Assembly: GCF_003815875.1 (NCBI RefSeq)
Contig: NZ_CP033924.1
Span: forward strand, 372,001 to 436,000
Origin: Chryseobacterium lactis
GTDB lineage: Bacteria; Bacteroidota; Bacteroidia; Flavobacteriales; Weeksellaceae
DNA: 64,000 bases
Direction: 5' to 3'
The notes below the pieces were generated by a model that worked only from the letters and a program-made list of their open reading frames with translations, searched no databases and was not told the origin of the DNA. Every line of letters begins with the position of its first letter. Position 1 is the stretch's first letter. Positions 1 through 7,844 of this stretch are shown here, piece by piece. The position numbers were made by a program, and so were the translations under genes.

Positions 1-216
1 ATCCATAGCTGGAGCCTGTTGGGTAACAGCAACGGTTTTTGCCAATTCCTGTACCTTAACTTCTTTTGTTATCAGCTCATCAGTCTTTTTGCCGGTTGCA
101 TTAGTCCCTCTGTATCGTTGATTTCCTGCTTCGTCGTATTTGAAATAGACCTCGGTTTGTGAAAAACCCAGAAAACCGATTAACAAAGAAAATAACGAAA
201 GTAATTTTCTTTTCAT
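1..216 (-). CDS. Secreted protein, N-terminal part only (runs off left edge)
   Basis: The start codon is the ATG complementary to 214-216 and the frame stays open for 72 codons to the window edge, so the C-terminus is missing. The first 19 or so residues (MKRKLLSLFSLLIGFLGFS) form a signal peptide that resembles the one of the gene directly upstream. The mature start contains YFKYDEAGNQRYRG, a single copy of the YD-type motif found in Rhs-like and many secreted Bacteroidota proteins. It begins 5 bp after the stop of the upstream gene, so it is the third gene of a minus-strand operon that starts at 2102. Function unknown; a C-terminal secretion sorting domain would be typical but lies outside the window. 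Confidence 0.7.
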   Translation of the reverse strand, partial: MKRKLLSLFSLLIGFLGFSQTEVYFKYDEAGNQRYRGTNATGKKTDELITKEVKVQELAKTVAVTQQAPAMD

Positions 217-221
217 GCGTA

Positions 222-1100
222 TTATTTTTTTATAGAAAGAATTTGTTGTACTTGTTTTTTTAAATTTTTAATCTCTTCAGACTGCGCTTTTAAGATGCTG
301 TTTTCTTCCTGAAGCTTTTCAATTTTTTCATTTTGAGACTTTAAGAGTTCCGATTGAGATTTCAACTGCTTATTTTGTTCTATTGAATAAAGAGTAAGTT
401 CTTCGATTTTTTGTAAAAGTTGAATTTGAAATTCTCCCATATTTACACCTTCTTTCTCCATTACTTTAGCAGAAGCAATTTCAGGAAGGTGCTTTTTTTC
501 TTTGATATGTTTTTCAACATCTTCAAGTTTTGGAAGATCATATTTTTCATCAAAGACAAAATCCGCAGTAGGAATTAAGGTTACTTTAATTTCTTTTGCT
601 TCAAGTTTTCCATTTAATAAAGCATTTCCGTTTTCACCGTTAATCACAAATGATTTACCCCAATCCCAATCACTATTTGCTGTATTTCGTGGTGCAATAT
701 GCAGAGTTTTCCTGTTGTCATCCGGAGTATGAAATACCCAGGAGTTACTTCCCCCACTAATAAGATCCGAGAATCTTGCGTTACCATTCACATCAAGTTT
801 GGTCGAAGGTGAAGATGTTCCTATACCCACATCTCCATTTTCATTAATGACAAATTTCTGATCTTTATAATCTCCTTTTGAAACAATCCATTGCGAACCA
901 TGTAAATCTCCGAAAAACCACCCCTTATCTCCGTTGAGGTATTGGGTTTGAATCCCTCGGGTAAAGCCCCCTTCATCAGTATTTCTTTTCAAAAACAAAG
1001 TTGGTGAATAACTTTGAATGGTAATGTCAGGAAATATCTGCTGCTGAGCAAAAACAAAAGATGAAAACAATAAGGCTAGTGGCAGTAATTTTCTTTTCAT
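222..1100 (-). CDS. Secreted tail-fibre-like protein with C-terminal coiled coil
   Basis: A 292-residue exported protein with a signal peptide (MKRKLLPLALLFSSFVFA, then QQQ). The middle carries the GIGTSSPSTKLDVNG motif (about residues 93-107) that is very common in secreted Bacteroidota proteins related to phage tail-fibre repeats. Residues from about 165 form the recurrent module with ADFVFDEKYDLPKLEDVE and KHLPEIASA, followed by KIEELTLYSIEQNK and a long charged heptad-like coiled coil to the C-terminus. The module resembles intramolecular-chaperone or trimerisation tails, but no S74 peptidase catalytic motif is evident. It is paralogous to the gene upstream, 12 bp away. Likely a surface-exposed fibrous protein; the ligand or role is unknown. 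Confidence 0.7.
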   Translation of the reverse strand: MKRKLLPLALLFSSFVFAQQQIFPDITIQSYSPTLFLKRNTDEGGFTRGIQTQYLNGDKGWFFGDLHGSQWIVSKGDYKDQKFVINENGDVGIGTSSPSTKLDVNGNARFSDLISGGSNSWVFHTPDDNRKTLHIAPRNTANSDWDWGKSFVINGENGNALLNGKLEAKEIKVTLIPTADFVFDEKYDLPKLEDVEKHIKEKKHLPEIASAKVMEKEGVNMGEFQIQLLQKIEELTLYSIEQNKQLKSQSELLKSQNEKIEKLQEENSILKAQSEEIKNLKKQVQQILSIKK

Positions 1101-1112
1101 ATTACTTTTTAT

Positions 1113-2102
1113 TTATAATTTTTGTATTTTTTTGTTGATTTCTTCAATCTGTAGTTTTAAAGCTTTGTTTTCTTCCTGAACCTGTAGAAGTTGTACAGTT
1201 TGAGACTTTAATTGCTTATTTTGTTCAATCGAATAAAGAGTCAGTTCTTCAATTTTCTCAAGAAATTTAGTGTTCATTTCAGCTACATTGATCCCGTTTT
1301 CAATCACTTCGGCAGCAGATGGAATATTGGGAAGATGTCCTTTTTCGGCAATATGCTGTTCTACTTCTTCTAAAGATTTTAATTGATAATCCTTTTTAAA
1401 AACATAATCCGCCCATACATTAGCCTTTACCTCAATTTCTTTAGCTTGGATTTTTCCATCAAATTTGGCAATTCCGTTATTCAGGAATTTAATCCAAATA
1501 CCACGTGTAGCATCCTGGAATCCTACAAAAGTTTTACCGTCGTTATTGTCGTTAGGCTGAGCAATAATGATGTTGTGAGAACTCCCCAGATTTCTTAAAA
1601 CGGTGTCACCAGGAAGGCCTCCATAACAGCCATTACAGGCAGATTTAGCAATCTGAAATGTGCCATATGAATTGGTAACTTCCATCATAACATCATTTTG
1701 ATCATACACTCTTAGTAGAGCTGCAGAAGTAGTATCAGGATCATTTGAACCAATTCTTACTTTCCCTTCGCTGGATTGTAATAATAATTTACTCCAAGTT
1801 CCCCATTGTGGGTCAGTTGAAAGTCCATTTCTGTAAAAGATTCCTCCATCATTAAAATTAAGCTGATGACGTTTATTTCCTGAATTATCAAACCAGGGTG
1901 CAATCGTCAACATTCCCGAGTAATTTCCTTTTCCCGGAACTCCAACTACATCTCTAAGTTTAAATTCCGCCTTAACGATATGGCTGTAAGCAGCCGGCAA
2001 ATCATTGGTATTTCGGGTGTCAAGAATCGTTAAACCCGGTGCATTTTGCGCATACATCACACTTGAAATTGCCAGTCCGGCAAACAGTAATGTTTTCTTC
2101 AT
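1113..2102 (-). CDS. Secreted tail-fibre-like protein, paralogue of the next gene
   Basis: A 329-residue protein with a signal peptide (MKKTLLFAGLAISSVMYA, then QNAP). The C-terminal third has the same module as its downstream neighbour: AKEIEVKANVWADYVFKK, KGHLPNIPSAAEV, then KIEELTLYSIEQNKQLKSQ and a terminal coiled coil. The N-terminal two thirds differ between the two, so the shared tail appears to be a reused anchoring or oligomerisation module with variable heads. A Cys-rich SACNGCYGG segment lies mid-protein. First gene of the operon; an exact TAnnTTTG box lies 23 bp upstream of the start. Function unknown. Confidence 0.7.
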   Translation of the reverse strand: MKKTLLFAGLAISSVMYAQNAPGLTILDTRNTNDLPAAYSHIVKAEFKLRDVVGVPGKGNYSGMLTIAPWFDNSGNKRHQLNFNDGGIFYRNGLSTDPQWGTWSKLLLQSSEGKVRIGSNDPDTTSAALLRVYDQNDVMMEVTNSYGTFQIAKSACNGCYGGLPGDTVLRNLGSSHNIIIAQPNDNNDGKTFVGFQDATRGIWIKFLNNGIAKFDGKIQAKEIEVKANVWADYVFKKDYQLKSLEEVEQHIAEKGHLPNIPSAAEVIENGINVAEMNTKFLEKIEELTLYSIEQNKQLKSQTVQLLQVQEENKALKLQIEEINKKIQKL

Positions 2103-2124
2103 ACTTATTAATTTTTTTCAGGCG

Positions 2125-2132
2125 CAAATTTA
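2125..2132 (-). promoter_or_regulatory. -7 box of the tail-fibre-like operon
   Basis: On the minus strand this reads TAAATTTG, an exact match to the Bacteroidota -7 consensus TAnnTTTG. It lies 23 bp upstream of the start codon at 2102, which would give a leader of roughly 15 nt. No TTTG is seen at the -33 position. Confidence 0.45.
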
Positions 2133-2507
2133 ACATTCCATTAACGAAAATTAACTCGTATTAACGTGATTTAATACATGTTTTTACACTTTCTAGTGTC
2201 TTAAAAAATCCTCTGAAAATATGAATATATCAATGAATTTTAAAATTCAATCCACTAGATTAAATAAAAACACAACAACACAACAAGGTTTAAACGATAA
2301 AATATTTATCACGATGAAATAAATAATAAATTTTTTTTTAAAACAAAACGATAATTCTTCCTGTCATTTATTTTTTACTATTAAAAGCTAATTTTAATAT
2401 CATTTTTTTGTTAGGAATATTTCCAATTCATTTTTATAATTCTTGTTTTGGCAATAAAAAAGCTACTCCTTTATCGAAGTAGCTTTGGTTTATAAAAACG
2501 ATGTTTA
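2133..2507. other. AT-rich intergenic region
   Basis: Between the start of the tail-fibre-like operon and the end of the HdeD-like gene. Apart from the -7 box just below it and the hairpin at 2456-2486, I see only A/T-rich DNA with no credible gene. Confidence 0.6.
2456..2486 (-). terminator. Terminator after the HdeD-like gene
   Basis: The arms AAAGCTACT and AGTAGCTTT are separated by a 10-nt loop. On the minus strand the hairpin is followed by a short T run. It lies about 20 bp past the stop at 2508. Confidence 0.7.
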
Positions 2508-3140
2508 TTATTTTTTCAAATCATCAATCTCGTCCTGGATCGATTTGATTCTGTCTCTTAATTCCTGACTGACTTTTCCGGGAATCTTTTTAACCTTTCT
2601 CAAATCCAGTGCCAGCATAATGGAAGCTATTCCTATAAAGATAAAAGAAACGCCGGTGAGTGTCACTAAAGAAATCCCAGTGAATACTGGATTGAAGATC
2701 AATAATAAAGAGAATATAATTCCTCCTACACTCGCTAGAGCTACATTTCCCCAACTCATTATTTTCATACTTTTCAAATCAAAGGCAAATCCCAGCAGCT
2801 GGAAAGAACGGAATAATAAAGTAAACCCTATCACAAAGGGAAGAATAGACATTGAAATTTGCGGATAAGCAATGAGATAAATACCAATTGCTGTCGTCAA
2901 TAGTCCACTCACCAGAAACCATCCCCAACCTTGCAGGGATTTACTGTTCTGTATAGAGAAAAATATTTCCGTAATTCCGGAGAACAAAAATGAGACACTA
3001 AAGAAAACAGATAGCGTCACATAAGTTGCCAGCGGTACACTGAATACATAGAAACCGCAAATCAGAAACAAAATTCCAAAGATTAATGGAATATACCAAT
3101 GTTTTACCGTGTTTGTAAAAGTTTGAAATAAATTGGCCAT
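2508..3140 (-). CDS. HdeD-family (DUF308) membrane protein
   Basis: A 210-residue protein with about six hydrophobic segments arranged as repeated helix pairs (for example WYIPLIFGILFLICGFYVF, and FLVSGLLTTAIGIYLIAYP), the pattern of the HdeD/DUF308 family. Enterobacterial HdeD is an inner-membrane protein linked to acid resistance; in Bacteroidota the role is not established. The C-terminus is a short cytoplasmic charged tail (ELRDRIKSIQDEIDDLKK). It stands alone, with a terminator just after it. The substrate or stress response is not evident from the sequence. Confidence 0.75.
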   Translation of the reverse strand: MANLFQTFTNTVKHWYIPLIFGILFLICGFYVFSVPLATYVTLSVFFSVSFLFSGITEIFFSIQNSKSLQGWGWFLVSGLLTTAIGIYLIAYPQISMSILPFVIGFTLLFRSFQLLGFAFDLKSMKIMSWGNVALASVGGIIFSLLLIFNPVFTGISLVTLTGVSFIFIGIASIMLALDLRKVKKIPGKVSQELRDRIKSIQDEIDDLKK

Positions 3141-3445
3141 AGGTGTGTTTTTTAATTCTGCCTACTTTGTATAACGGTGTTCGGCCTGTCCGCAGAAATT
3201 TCAAATAAAGTATAATTTTCACACAAATTTGAAATATATCTTTTTCTAATTTACGAAAAATACCTGAGCCAATGATGACATTTTGTGAATAATTCACCAA
3301 GAAAAAAAGCTTATCTGTTATTTTTTTCAATAATAAATAGCAGCAGCGTTGTATTCAAAAAAAACTCTGACGGAATAAATTATGTAATTTAATTCATTCT
3401 ATCAGAGCTTAAAGGTATTCTACTTGTAAAATCTATTTAAAAAAA
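3141..3445. other. Intergenic region between HdeD-like gene and aguA
   Basis: About 300 bp without a convincing gene. It holds the upstream region of the HdeD-like gene and a probable terminator of aguA at 3365-3407. No exact -7 box was found for the HdeD-like gene. Confidence 0.5.
3365..3407 (-). terminator. Probable hairpin after aguA
   Basis: CTCTGA (3365-3370) pairs with TCAGAG (3402-3407), and GAAT with ATTC inside it, giving an imperfect hairpin about 40 bp past the aguA stop. The U-tract is weak, so this is tentative. Confidence 0.4.
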
Positions 3446-4540
3446 TTAGTTTCCTGCAGGTTGTTGCTGGGTAACACAATGTACCATTCCGCCATTTTCA
3501 TAAAGGTTTCTTACATCTATTCCGATTACTTTTCTTCCGGGATACTGTTTCTGAATGATTGTGTTGGCAATCTGATCATTAGGATCTCCATAATTCGGCA
3601 CCAGTACTACGGTATTGGCTACATAATAATTGATATATGAACCTTTTTCATCCAACTGCTTACCGTAGGCAGTTTTTACTTTATTTTTGGTAGCCGGCAG
3701 ATACACTTTTTTATATTCTTTTCCATCCGTATTGGAAGCTGTATATAACGTATTCACATCCTTTTCAGAAAGTCCGAGATCAAGAAGATCATCTTCATTC
3801 ATTGTAATCATTGTATTATGATTAACAAATTTCATAAAACCGTCAATATGCATATCTGTCACATCCAGCCCTGTCACACCATCGAGCCAGATTACTTTGG
3901 ATACCCCGTAATAGGTTTCAAACATTTCTTCCGCTTCCTGCTGGGTAATTCCCTGATTTCTGATGGCCCCTTTTTTCTGACTGATCACTGAACTTTTACA
4001 AGCCATTAAAACACCGTTTCCATCAGTTTCTACAGAACCTCCTTCATTTACCATTTCTTCATTCAAGTCGATTACTTTCATTCCGAGGTCTTTTCCTATA
4101 CGTTGTGGAATTTGATCACAATTTTCAGATTCAAACTTCTCCCCCCAACCATTGAAACCCCAATCTTCAATGACAACATTTCCTTTGCTGTCTTTTACGA
4201 AAATAGGTCCGTTATCTCTGACCCATACATCATCTGTAGGATAAATTCTGAAATCAACATTTTTCAATGGAATTTTATTTTGTTCTAAAAGGCTTACAAT
4301 TCTGTTTTTCTCCTCATTATTATAGGCAATAATGTGAACTTTTTCTCCTGTCTGAAGGGCTTTTGTCATATCAATCCATGTCTGTTCCACTCTTTTAAGA
4401 TAGGTAACTCCATGCTGATAATGATGAGGCCATTGCAGCCAGGTCCCTTCATGGCGGGACGATTCTTCAGGAAAATGATAGGTCTGTGCCATACTTACTA
4501 TAAAACTCATTACAAAAGTGAGTGTGAATAATTTGTTCAT
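3446..4540 (-). CDS. aguA: Agmatine deiminase, exported form
   Basis: A 364-residue member of the agmatine deiminase / Porphyromonas-type peptidylarginine deiminase family. Agmatine deiminase converts agmatine to N-carbamoylputrescine and ammonia. Recognisable motifs are HEGTWLQWPH, DDVWVRDNGPIFV, EDWGFNGWGEK, VNEGGSVETDG, THMHIDG-like DMHIDGFMKFVN and the C-terminal GGMVHCVTQQQP with the expected nucleophile Cys355. Unlike the usual cytoplasmic enzyme it starts with a signal peptide (MNKLFTLTFVMSFIVSMA, then QTYHF), so it is probably periplasmic or secreted. The gene lies 5 bp after a putative outer-membrane protein gene and shares its promoter. Length and the HCVTQQQP motif favour agmatine over peptidyl-arginine as substrate, but this is inferred. 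Confidence 0.85.
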   Translation of the reverse strand: MNKLFTLTFVMSFIVSMAQTYHFPEESSRHEGTWLQWPHHYQHGVTYLKRVEQTWIDMTKALQTGEKVHIIAYNNEEKNRIVSLLEQNKIPLKNVDFRIYPTDDVWVRDNGPIFVKDSKGNVVIEDWGFNGWGEKFESENCDQIPQRIGKDLGMKVIDLNEEMVNEGGSVETDGNGVLMACKSSVISQKKGAIRNQGITQQEAEEMFETYYGVSKVIWLDGVTGLDVTDMHIDGFMKFVNHNTMITMNEDDLLDLGLSEKDVNTLYTASNTDGKEYKKVYLPATKNKVKTAYGKQLDEKGSYINYYVANTVVLVPNYGDPNDQIANTIIQKQYPGRKVIGIDVRNLYENGGMVHCVTQQQPAGN

Positions 4541-4545
4541 ATGAT

Positions 4546-5160
4546 TTAAAATTTCTTTCCGATAAATACTCCGAAATTAGCCTCGGATTCAAAGGTACTT
4601 CCGGTCTGGGCAATATTGCTTCCTATCCCAAACTGCATCTTTTTTTTGGTTTCCAGGCCCAAACGGATCACCTGACTGCTGGACTGATGTTCCTTAAAAC
4701 TAAAATCAGATTCTACAATCAACATGCTATAAAAATTGAATCGCTCATTGATTTTCGGTGTATATTCCAATAAAGTATATAAGCCAAGCCCAAACTGTTT
4801 CGCATCTGTAGAATAGGTAACTGCAGGGAAAATACTGATTCCAAAAACGTCATTTTCTTTTCCGTATGCTAATCCTACTGATGGCATGATATCCTGATCC
4901 GAAATATGGACTCCCGCCGAAACGCCCCAATTTTTTCCGATTCCATAATTAAGATTTTGATAAAGCTCCGGAGTTACTTTTTTGGAATCATAGGTATAAG
5001 CAATAGTTCCCGAAGCGAAATAATTCCATTTGCTTTTAAAGTCTTTACTATAAATTCCCAGAATTTCTGATTCTTTATTTCCTCCATAGGCCTGGATAGA
5101 AATCTGGGATTGTCCATAAAAAGGGAATAATAAAGTCAGGAGAAATACATATTTTTTCAT
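4546..5160 (-). CDS. Putative outer-membrane beta-barrel protein
   Basis: A 204-residue protein with a signal peptide (MKKYVFLLTLLFPFYGQS, then QISIQ) and alternating amphipathic strands throughout, ending in the aromatic residue expected of an outer-membrane barrel (FGVFIGKKF). I do not recognise a named family. It is the first gene of a two-gene operon with the exported agmatine deiminase 5 bp downstream, which suggests a role in polyamine-precursor traffic or a shared envelope setting, but that is inference only. Confidence 0.6.
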   Translation of the reverse strand: MKKYVFLLTLLFPFYGQSQISIQAYGGNKESEILGIYSKDFKSKWNYFASGTIAYTYDSKKVTPELYQNLNYGIGKNWGVSAGVHISDQDIMPSVGLAYGKENDVFGISIFPAVTYSTDAKQFGLGLYTLLEYTPKINERFNFYSMLIVESDFSFKEHQSSSQVIRLGLETKKKMQFGIGSNIAQTGSTFESEANFGVFIGKKF

Positions 5161-5219
5161 TGTGCTCTGTCTTCTTAATTTAACTAGGTAAATTCCATCA
5201 TTATGATCATTTACTGGTG

Positions 5220-5227
5220 CAAAATTA
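5220..5227 (-). promoter_or_regulatory. -7 box upstream of the aguA operon
   Basis: Reads TAATTTTG on the minus strand, an exact TAnnTTTG match, 60 bp upstream of the first start codon. No clear -33 TTTG. Confidence 0.45.
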
Positions 5228-5265
5228 GGTCTCCAGAAAAGTAAATATTGTCCTAAAAGGACATT

Positions 5266-6066
5266 CTACTCATACAAAGGAAAATAAATATGAGTGGTAA
5301 GTGCTCCGTCTTCAGAATAGAAATACTCCTCAATAACTTCAGAATTATCCAGTAATAATTGCTGTTCTTCCAACCAAAATCGATAAAATGAACGGTACGT
5401 TTCTAAAATATTTTCGTACGCTCCATAGTGGGTAAACATAACGTATTTCCTTCCAAAAATTTCTTTTTTCAAAAATCCTTTTAATAGATGCTCATAAGTT
5501 ACAGCGGCACCATACCTGCAATGAGAACGGCTGGTAATCAGTGGCTGATCAAGGATAATTCCGAAAGCAGCCTCAAATATTTCATCTTCCGGCTCTATTT
5601 CTTTCCACAAAGCATTAATATCCTGATTATTATAATCTTTAGCTTTAATAAATTTACAATAAACAGAAATAGCATCTTTATATTTTATTTCAAAATTCAC
5701 ATTTGCACTACTACTTTCTATAAAGGTTTTGAAGATATCCTGCTTTTGTTTTCTTGCTTCAACAGGAGAGATTGAGTATTGTTTTTTAAATGCTTTTGAA
5801 AAAGACTGAATATTAAAATAACCCACCTGCCATGCAATTTCTGAAAGTTTATCCTCTGTATAGATAAGCTTTTTATAGGCATTTTCAAGGCGTAGCCGCT
5901 TTTGAAATCCGGAAATAGTCTCATTGAAAATTTTGAAAAAGACCCGTTGAAAATTCCGGTAAGAATAATGAGACATTGATTCTATTTCATGAGCTGTAAT
6001 TTCCCTATCGAAATTGACTTCAATATAATCAACAATTTTTTGGATCTCATTAATACTGGTGTACAT
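5266..6066 (-). CDS. AraC-family regulator with GyrI-like effector domain
   Basis: A 266-residue protein with two domains. Residues about 8-105 form an AraC-type double helix-turn-helix (IVDYIEVNFDREITAHEIE, SYRNFQRVFFKIF, LSEIAWQVGYFNIQSFSKAF). Residues about 120-266 resemble the GyrI/SOUL-like small-molecule binding domain of Rob/SoxS-type and BmrR-like regulators, with GAAVTYEHLLKG and FTHYGAYENILETYRSFY. Such proteins usually control efflux or stress genes on binding lipophilic compounds. It is monocistronic, lies between the aguA operon and an amino-acid permease, and its target is unknown. Confidence 0.85.
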   Translation of the reverse strand: MYTSINEIQKIVDYIEVNFDREITAHEIESMSHYSYRNFQRVFFKIFNETISGFQKRLRLENAYKKLIYTEDKLSEIAWQVGYFNIQSFSKAFKKQYSISPVEARKQKQDIFKTFIESSSANVNFEIKYKDAISVYCKFIKAKDYNNQDINALWKEIEPEDEIFEAAFGIILDQPLITSRSHCRYGAAVTYEHLLKGFLKKEIFGRKYVMFTHYGAYENILETYRSFYRFWLEEQQLLLDNSEVIEEYFYSEDGALTTHIYFPLYE

Positions 6067-6112
6067 TTTATATTATTTTAAAATGGCAATGAGGAAGAAA
6101 CTATTTTAATAC

Positions 6113-6120
6113 CAAATATA
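6113..6120 (-). promoter_or_regulatory. -7 box of the AraC-family gene
   Basis: TATATTTG on the minus strand, an exact TAnnTTTG match, 47 bp upstream of the start codon. Confidence 0.45.
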
Positions 6121-6187
6121 GCAATCCGATTATTATTTTTCTTTTTGAATTGAAAAACTTTATATCGTGAGGTTCACTTAAAACAAA

Positions 6188-6220
6188 AAAGATGAAAATC
6201 AATAGTTGATTTTCATCTTT
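6188..6220 (-). terminator. Terminator after the amino-acid permease
   Basis: A perfect 15-bp stem (AAAGATGAAAATCAA against its complement) with a 3-nt loop, flanked by an A run that becomes a U tract on the minus strand. It starts 28 bp past the permease stop. Confidence 0.8.
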
Positions 6221-6247
6221 CAAGCCGTTTTTACGGATCTTTATATT

Positions 6248-7666
6248 TTACTTAGGTTTATACAATTTATACATTACAAATAAAAATGCTATCCAAACCG
6301 GAATTAAGATCACCTGAATTTCCATTCCTGTAATACTCATTAATCCTAATATCAATACTAAAAATGCAATACAAATATAATTGGATATAGGATAAAATAT
6401 AGATGGAAATTTCGATTGAATGCCTGAAGCATTGATAGATTTCCTGAACTTTAAGTGAGTGTAGCATATCATCAACCAATTGATAATCAATGTAGAAACA
6501 ACAAGTGCCATTAAATATTCAAAAGCCTTTTCCGGCACCAGTTTATTGATAATAATACAGATTCCTGCAAAACATGATGACACAATGATTGCATTGGTGG
6601 GTACTGAATTTTTATTTAATTTTTTCAGAAATTTAGGCGCATTTCCCTGTTGAGCCAACCCGAAAAGCATTCGGCTGTTACTGTAAACACTACTGTTATA
6701 AACGGATAATGCAGCGGTTAAAACAATTAAGTTAAGGACATTTGCAATCAATGTATTGAATTGAACTATCTTTCCAAAAACACTGAATTCCAGTCCATTT
6801 AAATTCTGAAATACCATTACAAACGGACTTGATCCCTCCGTAATCTCTCTCCACGGACTTAATGAAAATAAAATCACCAAGGCTCCTACGTAGAAAATTA
6901 AAATTCTGTAGATTACCTGATTGGTTGCCTGTGGAATTGTTTTTTCAGGATTTTTTGCTTCTGCTGCTGTAATCCCGATCAACTCCAATCCTCCGAAAGA
7001 GAACATGACCATAGCCATTGCAGCAAATAATCCCGAGTATCCGGTTTCCGTTTTATTGAATAATCCTTTCGGGAAAAACCCGCCATCATTCCATAAGTTC
7101 GTAATACTTGCTTTCTCACCTCCGGTTCCGCTTATCAAAAGGTACACCCCGAAGATAATCATTGCAATAATGGCGACTACCTTGATAATGGAAAACCAAA
7201 ATTCTGTTTCTCCATATACCTTTACAGAAGCAAGATTTAACGCATTAATGATGATAAAGAAAAATAAACTGGACACCCAAAGCGGAATTTCCGGCCACCA
7301 GAAATGAATATAGTGCCCGATTGCTGTAAGTTCAGCCATACTCACCAGAATATAGAGAATCCAGTAGTTCCATCCGGAGGCAAAACCCGGGAAATTTCCC
7401 CAATATTTGTAGGCAAAGTAACTAAAACTTCCTGAAACAGGTTCCTGAACAACCATTTCACCAAGCTGACGCATGATAAAAAAGGCAATGATTCCTGCTA
7501 AGGCATATCCTAAAATAACCGATGGTCCCGCCAGTACGGCAGCAGGCCCGATTCCCAGAAATAATCCGGTTCCTATGGCACCTCCAAGGGCAATTAATTG
7601 TATGTGTCGATTTGTTAATCCTCTAACTAAAGTCTCGTTTTGTCCTGTTTTATTTTCGTTGCTCAT
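6248..7666 (-). CDS. Amino-acid permease (APC superfamily, AroP/ProY-like)
   Basis: A 472-residue polytopic protein with about 12 membrane segments. The N-terminal motif LVRGLTNRHIQLIALGGAIG followed by TGLFLGIGPAAVLAGPS is the signature of the amino-acid transporter (AAT) branch of the APC superfamily, as are GEMVVQEPVSGSFSYFA in the second to third helices and FGGLELIGITAAEAKNPEKT in the sixth to seventh. These are proton-coupled importers at the inner membrane. The substrate cannot be read from the sequence; aromatic amino acids, proline or GABA are all possible. Monocistronic, with a strong terminator. Confidence 0.88.
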   Translation of the reverse strand: MSNENKTGQNETLVRGLTNRHIQLIALGGAIGTGLFLGIGPAAVLAGPSVILGYALAGIIAFFIMRQLGEMVVQEPVSGSFSYFAYKYWGNFPGFASGWNYWILYILVSMAELTAIGHYIHFWWPEIPLWVSSLFFFIIINALNLASVKVYGETEFWFSIIKVVAIIAMIIFGVYLLISGTGGEKASITNLWNDGGFFPKGLFNKTETGYSGLFAAMAMVMFSFGGLELIGITAAEAKNPEKTIPQATNQVIYRILIFYVGALVILFSLSPWREITEGSSPFVMVFQNLNGLEFSVFGKIVQFNTLIANVLNLIVLTAALSVYNSSVYSNSRMLFGLAQQGNAPKFLKKLNKNSVPTNAIIVSSCFAGICIIINKLVPEKAFEYLMALVVSTLIINWLMICYTHLKFRKSINASGIQSKFPSIFYPISNYICIAFLVLILGLMSITGMEIQVILIPVWIAFLFVMYKLYKPK

Positions 7667-7796
7667 TGAATGAATTATTCGGTCGCTAAATATATAAAAA
7701 CTTTTCAGAGAAATTCACATTCTATGGGGTAAATTGACAATTCATCAATCAAAGATAAGCTGCATTTTCTTACTTAATCTAATTTTTAGAGTGCAA

Positions 7797-7822
7797 TAAA
7801 AGCCTCAACAATTTGCTGAGGC
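7797..7822 (-). terminator. Terminator after the C1q-like secreted protein gene
   Basis: Stem GCCTCA/TGAGGC (7802-7807 and 7817-7822) with an A run (7797-7801) that is the U tract on the minus strand, just past the stop at 7845. Confidence 0.7.
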
Positions 7823-7844
7823 CTATTCTTATTTTAGAAAAAAA

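Noticed and set aside
222..2102. Prophage tail-fibre genes
   Set aside because: Both proteins have signal peptides and no other phage genes occur nearby; the tail-like module is common in secreted Bacteroidota proteins.
2998..3330. A 110-codon minus-strand frame overlapping the start of the HdeD-like gene
   Set aside because: It overlaps a conserved membrane protein in another frame and has no coding character of its own.
3446..4540. Peptidylarginine deiminase rather than agmatine deiminase
   Set aside because: Length near 360 residues and the C-terminal HCVTQQQP motif fit agmatine deiminase; the extra domains of the Porphyromonas enzyme are missing. Substrate still needs testing.
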